DNA from: Ruminococcaceae bacterium UBA5295
GTDB taxonomy: Bacteria > Bacillota > Clostridia > Oscillospirales > Acutalibacteraceae
Direction: 5' to 3'
Assembly (NCBI GenBank): GCA_002411365.1
Contig: DHSD01000015.1
Span: 1 to 39,041, forward strand
DNA length: 39,041 nucleotides
Part shown: positions 7,378 to 15,382 of the stretch, piece by piece
Layout: every line of letters begins with the position of its first letter
Position numbering within the stretch: the first letter of the stretch is position 1
Position numbers and translations under genes: made by a program
Notes under the pieces: model-generated
Database searches by the model: none
Told to the model about the DNA's origin: nothing
What the model saw: only the letters and a program-made list of their open reading frames with translations

Positions 7378-8490
7378 ATGAACATTGCAATAATTGGAAC
7401 ATCAAAAAAAGAACATGAAAAAAGGGTTCCCATCCACCCGGATCAAATAAGCTGGATACCGGCAGAAACAAGAAAGCATTTATTCTTTGAAAAGGGATAT
7501 GGAGTCCCGTTTGGTATGGATGATGAGGCAATATCTCTGCTGACCGGAAACCGTTTAATAGAACGCGAAAAGCTTTTTCATGTTTGTAAGGCAATTTTAA
7601 TTACAAAGCCTGTTCCGGAAGATTTTGAAGAGATGCAGGATGGTACCCTTGTATGTGGCTGGCTTCATAGCGTCCAGCAGAGTATCATAACTCAGTATGC
7701 CATAGATAAGAAGTTGACACTGATAGCGTGGGAAAATATATATCATCATGGAGAACGTGATCTGACTCATATATTTTATAAAAACAACGAAATGGCTGGG
7801 TACTGCGGCGTTCAGCACGCCCTTCAACTGATGGGGATAGATGGCGGTTATGGACCGAAGCGGAAGGTAGCCGTCATCAGCATGGGCTCTGCCAGCAGGG
7901 GTGCTCTTTATGCTTTGCAAGGGCATGGATTTAACGACATCACGGTGTATACCAGGCGGCCATCATATTTAACCATCGATAAAATACCGGGAATACAGTA
8001 TCAGCAAATAACTAAAAATGCGGCAGGGCTAATCGAGGTTATAGGCTGTAACGGAGATAAAATGCCTTTTGCCAATGAATTGGCAGATGCAGATATCATT
8101 GTAAACGGCGTTTTGCAGAATCCTAATGATCCAGATATTTACGTTGGAGAAAATGATATTTCAAAATTCAAGAAACCATGTCTAATCATTGATATAAGCT
8201 GCTCGTTGGGAATGGGATTTAGCTTTGCACGTCCGACAAGCTTTTCCGATCCAATATTTAAAATTGGGAATATCAAGTATTATGCAGTTGATCACACCCC
8301 ATCTCTTTTATGGAACAGCGCATCTTGGGAAATATCGAACGGAATCCTGCCTTATCTGTCGTATATTGTTGAGAAATCAGAGAATAAAGTTTTAAAAGAT
8401 GCAACGGATATAAAAGATGGAAAGATTCTAAATAAAGATATTTTATCTTTCCAAAACCGTACTCTGACATATCCCTATAAACGACTTTAG
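7378..8490 (+). CDS. ceo: N5-(carboxyethyl)ornithine synthase-like dehydrogenase (AlaDH/PNT fold)
   Basis: The 370-residue product matches the alanine dehydrogenase/PNT superfamily branch that includes N5-(carboxyethyl)ornithine synthase, which reductively condenses pyruvate with the side-chain amine of ornithine using NADPH. Visible features are the N-terminal KEHEKRVPIHPDQI segment, VCGWLHSVQ (about 100-108), WENIYHHGERDLTHIFYKNN and MAGYCGVQHAL (about 120-150), a Rossmann segment KVAVISMGSASRGALYAL, and the terminal IDISCSLGMG...YYAVDHTPSLLWNSAS. ATG 7378 follows GAGGACG. It is intact, while both neighbours are relics. The substrate is not certain; other opine-type or amino-acid dehydrogenases of this branch are possible. 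Confidence 0.7.
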   Translation: MNIAIIGTSKKEHEKRVPIHPDQISWIPAETRKHLFFEKGYGVPFGMDDEAISLLTGNRLIEREKLFHVCKAILITKPVPEDFEEMQDGTLVCGWLHSVQQSIITQYAIDKKLTLIAWENIYHHGERDLTHIFYKNNEMAGYCGVQHALQLMGIDGGYGPKRKVAVISMGSASRGALYALQGHGFNDITVYTRRPSYLTIDKIPGIQYQQITKNAAGLIEVIGCNGDKMPFANELADADIIVNGVLQNPNDPDIYVGENDISKFKKPCLIIDISCSLGMGFSFARPTSFSDPIFKIGNIKYYAVDHTPSLLWNSASWEISNGILPYLSYIVEKSENKVLKDATDIKDGKILNKDILSFQNRTLTYPYKRL

Positions 8491-8551
8491 AGACAGAACG
8501 AAAAGCCATGCCGCAGTCCATTGTTCCTAAATTTATTACGGTACGAGATGA

Positions 8552-8671
8552 TTACCACTCAAGAACCGCTGTCGGATGCAACGTTAGCTTTGACGATACA
8601 TTATTACAAGCCATTAATGACAGTAGTATCATAAAGAATACGCCAAGACCAATACCAATATATTTTTTCAT
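8552..8671 (-). CDS. Possible very small lipoprotein
   Basis: On the minus strand an AAAGGAG lies four bases before ATG 8671, which opens a 39-residue frame: MKKYIGIGLGVFFMILLSLM, then ACNNVSSKLTLHPTAVLEW. It is a model lipoprotein signal peptide with an LMAC lipobox and a short mature tail. It may be a true small lipoprotein, or the start of a longer one cut by a frameshift or deletion. It overlaps the edge of the MFS relic on the other strand. Confidence 0.45.
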   Translation of the reverse strand: MKKYIGIGLGVFFMILLSLMACNNVSSKLTLHPTAVLEW

Positions 8672-8673
8672 GA

Positions 8674-8958
8674 ATCTCCTTTCGGACTTGGATATGCCTC
8701 AAATGCCACAAGTTAGTAAATACAGCAATTTTAAAAGAAGGCGCGAGAAGCATCATTGGACCATATCTTGTCCTTCTCGGTGCAACCGCCGCAACGGTCG
8801 GTTTTGTATCGGAACTTGGTGAATTGTTGGATATGTTTTCCGGTTAGTAACGGGGGTTCATTGGTGGCAAGACGAAAAAGTATTGGATGATGACAATCAT
8901 CGGCTATCAACTCGCATCTATACCGGTTTTGCTTAGCATAAATAAAAAAGCAGAGTGA
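8674..8958 (+). pseudogene. N-terminal relic of an MFS transporter
   Basis: One frame reads KLVNTAILKEGARSIIGPYL, VLLGATAATVGFVSELGELL, then two stops (TAG 8845, TAA 8848), then FIGGKTKKYWMMTIIGYQLA, SIPVLL and a final TGA at 8956. The order GPYL--LGA-A--VGFV-G-GE, then a -G---D/K--KYW--T--GY segment, is that of transmembrane helices 2-4 of a drug-efflux type MFS permease. Start codon, helix 1 and everything after helix 4 are missing. Confidence 0.55.
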
Positions 8959-8968
8959 AAATAATGTA

Positions 8969-9000
8969 GGCCCGCCATTTTGAAATAGCGGGCCGTTTTT
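8969..9000 (+). terminator. Intrinsic terminator
   Basis: GGCCCGC (8969-8975) pairs with GCGGGCC (8988-8994), followed by GTTTTT. It is oriented to end the plus-strand MFS relic. It faces spmB (ending at 9102) but has no T-run on the minus strand, so it is probably not bidirectional. Confidence 0.8.
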
Positions 9001-9101
9001 CATACTTAATTTACTGTAATGTCATCCTGCTCAGTGTAAGCCGAACACAATTAACTCCGTAGTTGTCGTTATCTGGAAGTTGTGGTATTTGAACGCCGAT
9101 T

Positions 9102-9626
9102 TTAATCGCCAAAAAAAAGATGTACGGTAAGCGCTGAAAAAATACATGCTGTCAAATCTCCAGCAACCGCAGACGGAATAGTATGGCGGGTCTTTTTAAT
9201 GCCTACAGAACCATAATATACAGCTACGGCGTAAAATGTAGTTTCAGTTGAACCTGCCATTACTGATGCTACACGTCCTGCAAAGCTGTCTGGGCCGCAA
9301 TTTTTGTATATCTGTGTAAGCACGGCAGTAGAACCGCTGCCTGAAACTGGCTTAATAAGGGCAAGCGGTATGACCTGATGAGGAAGGCCAAGCAAATGTG
9401 CGGCAGGAGCAAAAAATGATGATAGAAGGTCGAGTGCGCCTGAGGCATTCAACATGGTGACAGCCATAACCAGCCCAACTAATGTGGGAAGAATCGAAAC
9501 GGAGGACTCAAGTCCTTCCCTCGCACCTGTCAAAAAAGTGTCAAAGACCGGTACGCTGCGCAGAAATCCAAATAGCACAATGCACAGCATGACGGCTGGA
9601 ACGACATATGAACTGAAATCAGCCAT
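9102..9626 (-). CDS. spmB: Spore maturation protein B
   Basis: The 174-residue integral membrane protein matches SpmB in length and in motifs: FLTGAREGLESSVSILPTLV (nucleoside-recognition/gate domain), ALIKPVSGSGSTAVL and MAGSTETTFYAVAVYYGSVG. In Bacillus subtilis SpmA and SpmB are needed for proper dehydration of the spore core. It overlaps spmA by eight bases (start 9626, spmA stop 9619), so the two are translationally coupled. It marks the organism as an endospore former. Confidence 0.95.
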   Translation of the reverse strand: MADFSSYVVPAVMLCIVLFGFLRSVPVFDTFLTGAREGLESSVSILPTLVGLVMAVTMLNASGALDLLSSFFAPAAHLLGLPHQVIPLALIKPVSGSGSTAVLTQIYKNCGPDSFAGRVASVMAGSTETTFYAVAVYYGSVGIKKTRHTIPSAVAGDLTACIFSALTVHLFFGD

Positions 9627-10206
9627 TGATTTTTCTCTCCAGCAATTTTGCAGATAAAACGCCTACAAGAAGCGCTGCCGCAGATGTTACCCATACGGCG
9701 GGCAGAATGTCGAACGGTGTTATGCATCCGTACTGTGCACGTAGTGTAGCCGTATAGGTAGGTATAATCTGAATGGATGACGCATTTATAATTACAAACA
9801 TGGCCATGTTGTTGTCCGCCGTGTCAGTTGGGTTGCACTTTTTTAGCTCTTTCATAGCTGCAATGCCGAGCGGGGTGGCAGCATTGCCAAGGCCGAGCAG
9901 ATTTGCTGTAATGTTCATGCACATAGCCTTAACTGCAGGTCCGTCCCTGTCGCAGTGTGGAAACATAAACCTGACAGCAGGCCTGAAAATTTTTGCGAGA
10001 ATATTTGTTATTCCGCCTTTGTCTGCTATCTTCATCAGCCCTGTCCAGGCACACATCATGCCGGTCATGCCTATCACAAGCGTTACAGCACTTCCAGTGC
10101 CGCTGAGGACTGCCTGCGAAAGCTGCGGCATTCTTCCTGTGAAAGCAGCACACAGTATGCTGAAGAAGATTAAAAACGCCCAAATATAATTTAACAGAAT
10201 GTTCAT
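9619..10206 (-). CDS. spmA: Spore maturation protein A
   Basis: This 195-residue membrane protein has SpmA/nucleoside-recognition motifs: SGTGSAVTLVIGMTGMMCAW, NITANLLGLGNAATPLGIAA, MFVIINASSIQIIPTY. The frame is open further upstream, but ATG 10206, preceded by GGAAGAAG, gives the usual length and start (MNILLNYIWAFLI). It is first in a two-gene spmA-spmB operon transcribed away from the AbrB gene. The A/T-rich 94 bases upstream lack a clear sigma-A promoter, as expected for a sporulation-specific sigma factor. Confidence 0.95.
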   Translation of the reverse strand: MNILLNYIWAFLIFFSILCAAFTGRMPQLSQAVLSGTGSAVTLVIGMTGMMCAWTGLMKIADKGGITNILAKIFRPAVRFMFPHCDRDGPAVKAMCMNITANLLGLGNAATPLGIAAMKELKKCNPTDTADNNMAMFVIINASSIQIIPTYTATLRAQYGCITPFDILPAVWVTSAAALLVGVLSAKLLERKING

Positions 10207-10300
10207 CTTCTTCCACAAATAGACTTGTATAATATTTATTCGGTGCAGAAATTTTATATTCATTAATTTAAAATTTGTTTTTTAAATTTCTTGCAACTAA

Positions 10301-10329
10301 TTGACAATATTGGAAAAACATACTACAAT
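10301..10329 (+). promoter_or_regulatory. Sigma-A promoter of the AbrB-family gene
   Basis: TTGACA (10301-10306), a 17-base spacer and TACAAT (10324-10329). It lies inside what would be an N-terminal extension of the AbrB reading frame, which argues for the downstream TTG start. Confidence 0.8.
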
Positions 10330-10384
10330 TTATTGTCGGCCGATGTCAATCCATTTATTGTTTTGTGGAAAGGGTGCAGTAGAA

Positions 10385-10645
10385 TTGAAATTTACAGGAA
10401 TTGTAAGAAAAGTAGACGAACTGGGACGTATTGTATTACCTAAAGAGCTGAGAAATACACTTAACATCAATGAAAAAGACCCACTGGAGATTTATGTGGA
10501 TGAAGACAGTAAAATTGTACTGAAAAAGTATGAACCCGCATGTATTTTCTGTGGAAGCATGAATGACATTATCAGCTTCAAGGGTCACAATGTATGCAGG
10601 GAATGTGCTAAAAAGCTTGAAAAAGCTTTTAATGAGCAGGAGTGA
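10385..10645 (+). CDS. AbrB-family transcriptional regulator with a C-terminal zinc-ribbon
   Basis: The 86-residue product begins with the AbrB/SpoVT swapped-hairpin DNA-binding domain (TGIVRKVDELGRIVLPKELR, then EIYVDEDSKIVLKKY) and ends with CIFCGS...VCRECAKKL, a four-cysteine zinc-ribbon in place of the usual AbrB tail. A TTG at 10385 is the likely start: GAAAGGG lies about 10 bases before it, homology begins there, and the promoter at 10301-10329 excludes earlier starts. AbrB-type proteins act as global transition-state regulators. The gene is monocistronic, between its own promoter and a strong terminator. Confidence 0.9.
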   Translation: MKFTGIVRKVDELGRIVLPKELRNTLNINEKDPLEIYVDEDSKIVLKKYEPACIFCGSMNDIISFKGHNVCRECAKKLEKAFNEQE

Positions 10646-10676
10646 TTTTTTCTGTTTGCTGAGTTCCTTACATCAA

Positions 10677-10720
10677 AGAAAGGGCGTGCTCCGCTGTTTT
10701 GGAGCACGCCCTTTCTTTCT
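10677..10720. terminator. Bidirectional terminator between convergent genes
   Basis: A perfect 16-bp stem, AGAAAGGGCGTGCTCC (10677-10692) with GGAGCACGCCCTTTCT (10701-10716), loop GCTGTTTT, T-rich on the plus strand and A-rich upstream. It serves the AbrB gene (plus) and the aminotransferase ending at 10739 (minus). Confidence 0.9.
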
Positions 10721-10738
10721 GGCAAGAATCTGACAAAA

Positions 10739-11917
10739 TTATTTGTGATATTTTTTCACTATGTCACGTACAGCATCGATAATGTAATCTGTTTCTTCAT
10801 CTGTAAGCGATGGATAGAGAGGCAGCGAAATGATGCGGTCGAAATGTTTTTCAGAGTTCGGAAAATCGCCTTTTTTGAAACCGTATCTCTTTGTGTAGTA
10901 GCTCATGCTCGTCACTGGTATAAAATGCACGCTTGTACCTACATTGCGTTTGTTGAGTTCAACAATGAAACGGTCACGGTCAATAGTGAGAAGCTCTGGA
11001 ACAATGCGGATAATGTAAAGATGCCATGAATGCGTTGCGTAGCCAGGCACAAAAGGCGGTTCAACAGCATCAATTTTCGCAAATTCGCGCTGGTATTTTT
11101 CTGCGATTTTTTTGCGCTTAGCCTGCATTTCGTCAAGCCGCGAAAGTTGAACGAGTCCGAGGGCTGCCTGAATGTCGAACATATTGTATTTAAACCCGGG
11201 CTCGCATATGTCATATTTCCATGTTCCGCCCTTTGCATAGCGGTTCCATGCGTTATGGCTCATGCCCTGGCCTGCCCATATGCGCGCCTTTGCGTCGATT
11301 TCATCGTCATCAGTAACAAGCATGCCGCCTTCACCAGTTGTAAGGTTCTTGGTCGCGTAGAAACTGTATGAGGCAGTACCTTTAAGATGGCTTCCAATTG
11401 GTCTGCCTTTGTAACTGCTGCCAATTGCATGTGCCGCGTCTTCAGAAACAAACAGGCTGTGCTTGTCGGCAATGCTGTAAATGCGGTCGAGGTCGCATAC
11501 TTGCCCGCTGTAGTGCACCGGAACAACAGCTTTCGTTTTTGGAGTGATTTTCTTTTCAATTTCGTCAGGATCAATACATCCCGTTTTATAATCAATATCT
11601 GCAAATACAGGCTTTGCGCCGACGTGTATAATGGTGTTTGCTGTTGAGGCGAAAGTCATAGGCGTTGTGATTACCTCGTCGCCCGGGCCTATGTCATTTG
11701 AAAGCAGCGCAACATGAAGCGCTGCAGTGCATGAATTCATTGCTACAGCATGCTTGGCGCCGACACGCTTTGCAAATTCTTCTTCGAACTTCGCAGTGCG
11801 CGGCCCTTTTGCTACCCAGTGCGAACGGATAGTGCCGTCGACCGCCTCAACCTCTTTTTCAGTAAGGTCTGGCACGTTATAGGAAATAAATTTTTCTCTT
11901 ACTTTGAACTGATCCAA
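10739..11917 (-). CDS. DegT/DnrJ/EryC1/StrS-family sugar aminotransferase
   Basis: This 392-residue PLP enzyme belongs to the fold-type I sugar aminotransferase family. It shows MNSCTAALHVALL (phosphate-binding region, about 60-72), SEDAAHAIG with the cofactor-binding Asp160, SFYATKNLTTGEGG with Schiff-base Lys190, and the late HFIPVTSMSYYTKRYG segment. It transfers an amino group to a keto-sugar nucleotide. The overall text is closest to ArnB/PseC-type C4 aminotransferases, so it probably makes a 4-amino sugar and is distinct from the C3 aminotransferase at 12870. It is divergent from the main precursor cluster and separated by 360 bases. The specific sugar product cannot be read from sequence. 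Confidence 0.88.
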   Translation of the reverse strand: MDQFKVREKFISYNVPDLTEKEVEAVDGTIRSHWVAKGPRTAKFEEEFAKRVGAKHAVAMNSCTAALHVALLSNDIGPGDEVITTPMTFASTANTIIHVGAKPVFADIDYKTGCIDPDEIEKKITPKTKAVVPVHYSGQVCDLDRIYSIADKHSLFVSEDAAHAIGSSYKGRPIGSHLKGTASYSFYATKNLTTGEGGMLVTDDDEIDAKARIWAGQGMSHNAWNRYAKGGTWKYDICEPGFKYNMFDIQAALGLVQLSRLDEMQAKRKKIAEKYQREFAKIDAVEPPFVPGYATHSWHLYIIRIVPELLTIDRDRFIVELNKRNVGTSVHFIPVTSMSYYTKRYGFKKGDFPNSEKHFDRIISLPLYPSLTDEETDYIIDAVRDIVKKYHK

Positions 11918-12118
11918 TTTGTTTCGCCCTTTCTTACATGATTTTGGGAATATGGGCTGCAGCCCTTTTTAATGTTTTAAATAACATTTGAAGCTGAAAG
12001 CCGAAGATATTCCATAATCAGCGGAATAACGCCATTATGATAGCGCCTTTTTTATTCAAAGTCAACGCAGGGAAAAAGCCGTATGAGAAAAAGCAATAAT
12101 AGTTTGCTGCACTTCTGA

Positions 12119-12147
12119 TTGACTATGCGCAGGTTGAGATATATAAT
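12119..12147 (+). promoter_or_regulatory. Sigma-A promoter of the polysaccharide precursor cluster
   Basis: TTGACT (12119-12124), 17-base spacer, TATAAT (12142-12147). It would start transcription near 12154, giving a leader of about 125 bases. The rest of the 360-base gap (11918-12118) is A/T-rich and must hold the promoter of the divergent aminotransferase, but I see no clear boxes for it. Confidence 0.8.
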
Positions 12148-12182
12148 ATACACGTTAAGAGGGAAACTGTGCCTTTTCAGTA

Positions 12183-12281
12183 GTGTTGGCATTTATGCTG
12201 CTTATGAACTGGCTGAAAGCACGGAAATTGAATAATGGGAAATCGGCAAAAATTAAGATTATTATTGAAACGGTGGTATGA
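12183..12281 (+). CDS. Possible 32-residue leader peptide
   Basis: A GTG-started frame in the transcript leader reads LAFMLLMNWLKARK, then LNNGKSAKIKIIIETVV, and its TGA overlaps the ATG of the acetyltransferase by four bases (ATGA). The hydrophobic-then-basic character and the overlap suggest translational coupling, but no good ribosome binding site is seen and an alternative frame is also open. It could well be chance. Confidence 0.2.
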   Translation: MLAFMLLMNWLKARKLNNGKSAKIKIIIETVV

Positions 12282-12868
12282 CTGTGGACGATTCCAGACA
12301 ATATTTTGTACACCCTACTGCCTGTGTTGATGAAGGGGCACATATTGGTGCCGGAACAAAAATATGGCATTTCTGCCATATCAGTTCTGGCTGCAGCATA
12401 GGCAGCAGCTGTTCCATAGGCCAGAATGTCTTTGTGGCGCCAGGTGTAAAAATAGGCAGGAACTGTAAGATACAGAACAATGTTTCAGTTTATGAAGGTG
12501 TAGAGCTTGGCGACTATGTGTTCTGCGGCCCTTCTATGGTATTTACAAATGTGCCGCGCCCGCGGTGCAGATATCCTCAGCGGGGAGCGCAGTTTTACAA
12601 GGCGACTCCAGTTGGCGACGGCGCAAGCATAGGCGCTAATGCCACAATTGTATGCGGCCACAGAATTGGCAGGAATTCGTTTATTGCTGCCGGCAGCGTA
12701 GTTACAAAAGACGTGCCTGACTATGCAATAGTTATGGGCGTTCCGGCAAGAATCTGCGGCTGGGCATGCGAATGCGGCGCAAAATTGGACGATAATAGCC
12801 TTGCCTGCCCGAAATGCGGCAGAAGATATGTTCGGGGCGAAAATGGCCTCAGAGAGGAAACAAGATAA
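12278..12868 (+). CDS. wbpD: UDP-2-acetamido-3-amino-glucuronate N-acetyltransferase (WbpD/WlbB type)
   Basis: The 196-residue product is a left-handed beta-helix acyltransferase: PTACVDEGAHIGAGTKIWHF opens the hexapeptide repeats, QNVFVAPGVKIGRNCKIQNN and VSVYEGVELGDYVFCGPS are the classic WbpD/WlbB strands, and GASIGANATIVCGHRIG and FIAAGSVVTKDVPDYAIVMG close the coil. It acetylates the 3-amino group of UDP-GlcNAc3NA using acetyl-CoA. An added C-terminal zinc-ribbon (CECG...CPKCG, about residues 165-186) is present. It is first of the operon, with a promoter 130 bases upstream. The start could also be GTG 12284. Confidence 0.88.
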   Translation: MTVDDSRQYFVHPTACVDEGAHIGAGTKIWHFCHISSGCSIGSSCSIGQNVFVAPGVKIGRNCKIQNNVSVYEGVELGDYVFCGPSMVFTNVPRPRCRYPQRGAQFYKATPVGDGASIGANATIVCGHRIGRNSFIAAGSVVTKDVPDYAIVMGVPARICGWACECGAKLDDNSLACPKCGRRYVRGENGLREETR

Positions 12869-12869
12869 A

Positions 12870-13997
12870 ATGGGAAAGATAGCTTTTAATGACCTCGGCG
12901 CGCAGTACCGCCATCTGAAACCAGAAATAGACCGGCAGATTGCCTCTGTTATTGAGGAAAGCCATTTTATTTCAGGCCCACAGGTCAAAGAGCTGGAAAA
13001 AGAACTTTGTGACTATACGGGAAGAAAATTTTGCCTGACAACTGACAGCGGCACCGATGCACTGCTGATCCCGCTTATGGCAAAAGGTATAGGTAAAGGT
13101 GACGCCGTTTTTGTGCCTGCATTTACATTTTTTGCGTCAGCGGAAGTAGTTAGCCTTGTCGGTGCAACACCTGTGTTCTGCGATTCGGAAGAGGATACAT
13201 TCAACATGGATCCGGATTCCCTCGTAAGTAAGATTGAGAAGACTAAACGCGATGGGAAGCTTAAGCCAAAAGCAGTAGTTGCAGTTGACTTGTTTGGCCA
13301 TCCTGCAGATTTCGTGCGGATTGAGAAAATCTGCAGAGATTATGGCCTGTTCCTCATGGAAGATGGTGCGCAGGGTTTTGGCGGCGCCATAGGGGAGAGG
13401 AAGGCATGCTCGTTCGGCGATTGTTCTGGAACAAGCTTTTTTCCTGCAAAAGCGCTTGGCTGCTACGGTGACGGTGGCGCAATTTTTACAGATGACAAAG
13501 AGCTTTATAACATCATGGCCTCCATCCGCGTCCATGGCAAAGGCACCATGAAATATGACAACGTCAGATTAGGATTAAACGCAAGGCTTGACACGCTTCA
13601 GGCTGCCATTCTTCTGCCAAAGCTGCATGCATTTGACGAAGAGAACCGTCACCGCATACTTGCTGCGGCACGTTATTCAGAGCAGCTTAGAGGGCGGTTC
13701 ACAGTGCCATCTGTCCGTAAAGGGTTCACATCAAGCTTTGCCTATTACACGCTGAAGGCAAAGAGCCCTGAGGAACGCACAAAGGTGATGGACACGCTGA
13801 AAGCCGCTGGCGTGCCTTCAAATATTTATTATCCTAATCCACTCCATCTGCAAAAAGTTTATGAACCGCTCGGCTATAAGAAGGGCGATTTGCCTGTGGC
13901 TGAAAAGCTTTCACAGACTGTTTTCAGCCTTCCAATGCACGGCTATATCACGGATGACGTGATTGATGATATTTGCTCTATCCTTAAAAATATCTGA
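12870..13997 (+). CDS. wbpE: UDP-3-oxo-GlcNAcA C3 aminotransferase (WbpE/WlbC type)
   Basis: ATG 12870 follows AGAGGAAA and the previous stop by one base; upstream in-frame Met codons lie inside the acetyltransferase gene. The 375-residue PLP enzyme starts with IAFNDLGAQYRHLKPEID, as WbpE/WlbC proteins do. It has TTDSGTDALLIPLMA, the cofactor Asp in LMEDGAQGFGG and the Schiff-base Lys (about 193) in FFPAKALGCYGDGGA. It aminates the 3-keto sugar nucleotide made by the Gfo/Idh/MocA protein at 15457. Its product is the substrate of the upstream acetyltransferase. Confidence 0.9.
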   Translation: MGKIAFNDLGAQYRHLKPEIDRQIASVIEESHFISGPQVKELEKELCDYTGRKFCLTTDSGTDALLIPLMAKGIGKGDAVFVPAFTFFASAEVVSLVGATPVFCDSEEDTFNMDPDSLVSKIEKTKRDGKLKPKAVVAVDLFGHPADFVRIEKICRDYGLFLMEDGAQGFGGAIGERKACSFGDCSGTSFFPAKALGCYGDGGAIFTDDKELYNIMASIRVHGKGTMKYDNVRLGLNARLDTLQAAILLPKLHAFDEENRHRILAAARYSEQLRGRFTVPSVRKGFTSSFAYYTLKAKSPEERTKVMDTLKAAGVPSNIYYPNPLHLQKVYEPLGYKKGDLPVAEKLSQTVFSLPMHGYITDDVIDDICSILKNI

Positions 13998-14017
13998 TGA
14001 GTTACGGGGGAAAAAAC

Positions 14018-15337
14018 ATGACTAATATTAAATCGGAGCTTCTGGACAAGATTAAAAATAAGTCTGCTGTTGTCGGTATTGTGGGCCTCGGCTATGTTGG
14101 GCTGCCTCTTGCGGTTGAATTTGCAAAAGCAGGCTACCGCACGATAGGGTTCGACGTTCAGGAAAAGAAAGTTAAGGCTGTCAATGAGGGCCGCAATTAT
14201 ATCGGCGATATTGTTGGCGATACGCTTAAAGACCTTGTGAACAAGAACAGATTTTCAGCTACATCTGATTTTGCATTTATAAAAAAAGTAGATGCCGTCT
14301 GTATTTGTGTTCCGACACCGCTGGACCAGTACCAACAGCCGGATATAAGCTATGTAAAAGGCTCAACGGAATCTGTTGCAAAGTTTGCGCACCGCGGTAT
14401 GGTCATTATACTTGAGTCGACGACTTATCCGGGTACAACTGAAGAGCTTTTAAAGCCGATTCTTGAAGCTGGCGGCCTGAAATGCGGCGAGGACTTTTAC
14501 CTTGCATTTTCGCCTGAGCGCGTTGACCCGGGCAATAAGCAGTACAAGACGAAAAACACACCTAAAGTTGTCGGCGGCATAGGCAAAGATTCTACTGAAG
14601 TAGCAGCTACACTTTACCGCAGTGTGCTTGCAGGCGGTGTATATGAGGTTTCTTCGCCTGCTGTTGCAGAGATGGAAAAGCTTCTTGAAAATACTTACCG
14701 CAATATCAATATTGGCCTTGCAAACGAGATGGCCATACTCTGCCACCGCATGGGCATAAACATCTGGGAAGTAATCGATGCAGCAAAAACGAAGCCATAC
14801 GGCTTTCAGGCATTTTATCCGGGTCCTGGCCTTGGAGGCCACTGCATACCTCTCGACCCGTTTTACCTTGACTGGAAAGCAAAGGAATATAATTACCACA
14901 CGCGCCTGATTGAGACTTCCGGAGAAATCAATACGGCTATGCCTGAATATGTTGTACAGCGTGCCGCAACAGTCCTTAACCGCGATAAAAAATCAATCAA
15001 TGACGCCAAAGTTCTCGTGCTTGGCGTCGCATATAAGGCAGACATCGACGATTACCGTGAGAGCCCGGCGCTCAATGTAATTGATATCCTTATAAAACAA
15101 GGTGCGAATACGACTTTTTATGACCCGTTTATTCCGGAATACCGCTTTAAGGGCAAGGTGCACACAGGCGCAAAAGAGCTGACTGATGATATGCTTCGCG
15201 AATCTGATATTGTTATCATCTGCACTGCCCATTCAAGCTTTGACTACAACAGGATACAGAAACTGTCACAGGAAGTGTTTGACACCCGCAATGCAATGAA
15301 AGACGTGAAAGACCGCTCAAATATCGAACTTCTGTAA
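14018..15337 (+). CDS. wbpA: UDP-N-acetylglucosamine 6-dehydrogenase (WbpA type)
   Basis: This member of the UDP-glucose/GDP-mannose dehydrogenase family has the NAD-binding VGIVGLGYVGLPLAVEFAKA (about 24-43), SPERVDPGN, the central dimer helix ENTYRNINIGLANE and the catalytic Cys in GLGGHCIPLDPFYL (about 274). It oxidises UDP-GlcNAc at C6 to UDP-GlcNAcA, the first step of the pathway encoded here. A 13997 ATG is possible, but ATG 14018 has GGGGG seven bases upstream and starts where homologues do. A hairpin terminator follows the stop. Confidence 0.92.
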   Translation: MTNIKSELLDKIKNKSAVVGIVGLGYVGLPLAVEFAKAGYRTIGFDVQEKKVKAVNEGRNYIGDIVGDTLKDLVNKNRFSATSDFAFIKKVDAVCICVPTPLDQYQQPDISYVKGSTESVAKFAHRGMVIILESTTYPGTTEELLKPILEAGGLKCGEDFYLAFSPERVDPGNKQYKTKNTPKVVGGIGKDSTEVAATLYRSVLAGGVYEVSSPAVAEMEKLLENTYRNINIGLANEMAILCHRMGINIWEVIDAAKTKPYGFQAFYPGPGLGGHCIPLDPFYLDWKAKEYNYHTRLIETSGEINTAMPEYVVQRAATVLNRDKKSINDAKVLVLGVAYKADIDDYRESPALNVIDILIKQGANTTFYDPFIPEYRFKGKVHTGAKELTDDMLRESDIVIICTAHSSFDYNRIQKLSQEVFDTRNAMKDVKDRSNIELL

Positions 15338-15344
15338 AAGCTCT

Positions 15345-15382
15345 TTACCCCCGTTTTCAGCTGAGAGCGGGGGTAATTTTCT
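15345..15382 (+). terminator. Intrinsic terminator or attenuator inside the cluster
   Basis: TTACCCCCG (15345-15353) pairs with CGGGGGTAA (15368-15376), followed by TTTTCT. It splits the cluster into 12278-15337 and 15457-18910. No strong promoter is visible in the 80 bases before the next gene, so partial read-through is likely. Confidence 0.7.

Noticed and set aside
9001..9101. Open minus-strand frame of about 31 codons after the spmB stop
   Set aside because: SpmB already has its normal length and end; no start codon or similarity is visible.
10301..10384. Longer AbrB protein starting at TTG 10301
   Set aside because: That TTG is the -35 box of the promoter, and the extra residues do not resemble the family.
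10939..13535. Several antisense frames of 80-170 codons opposite the sugar genes
   Set aside because: They follow the codon bias shadow of the opposite genes, have no ribosome binding sites and show no recognisable domains.
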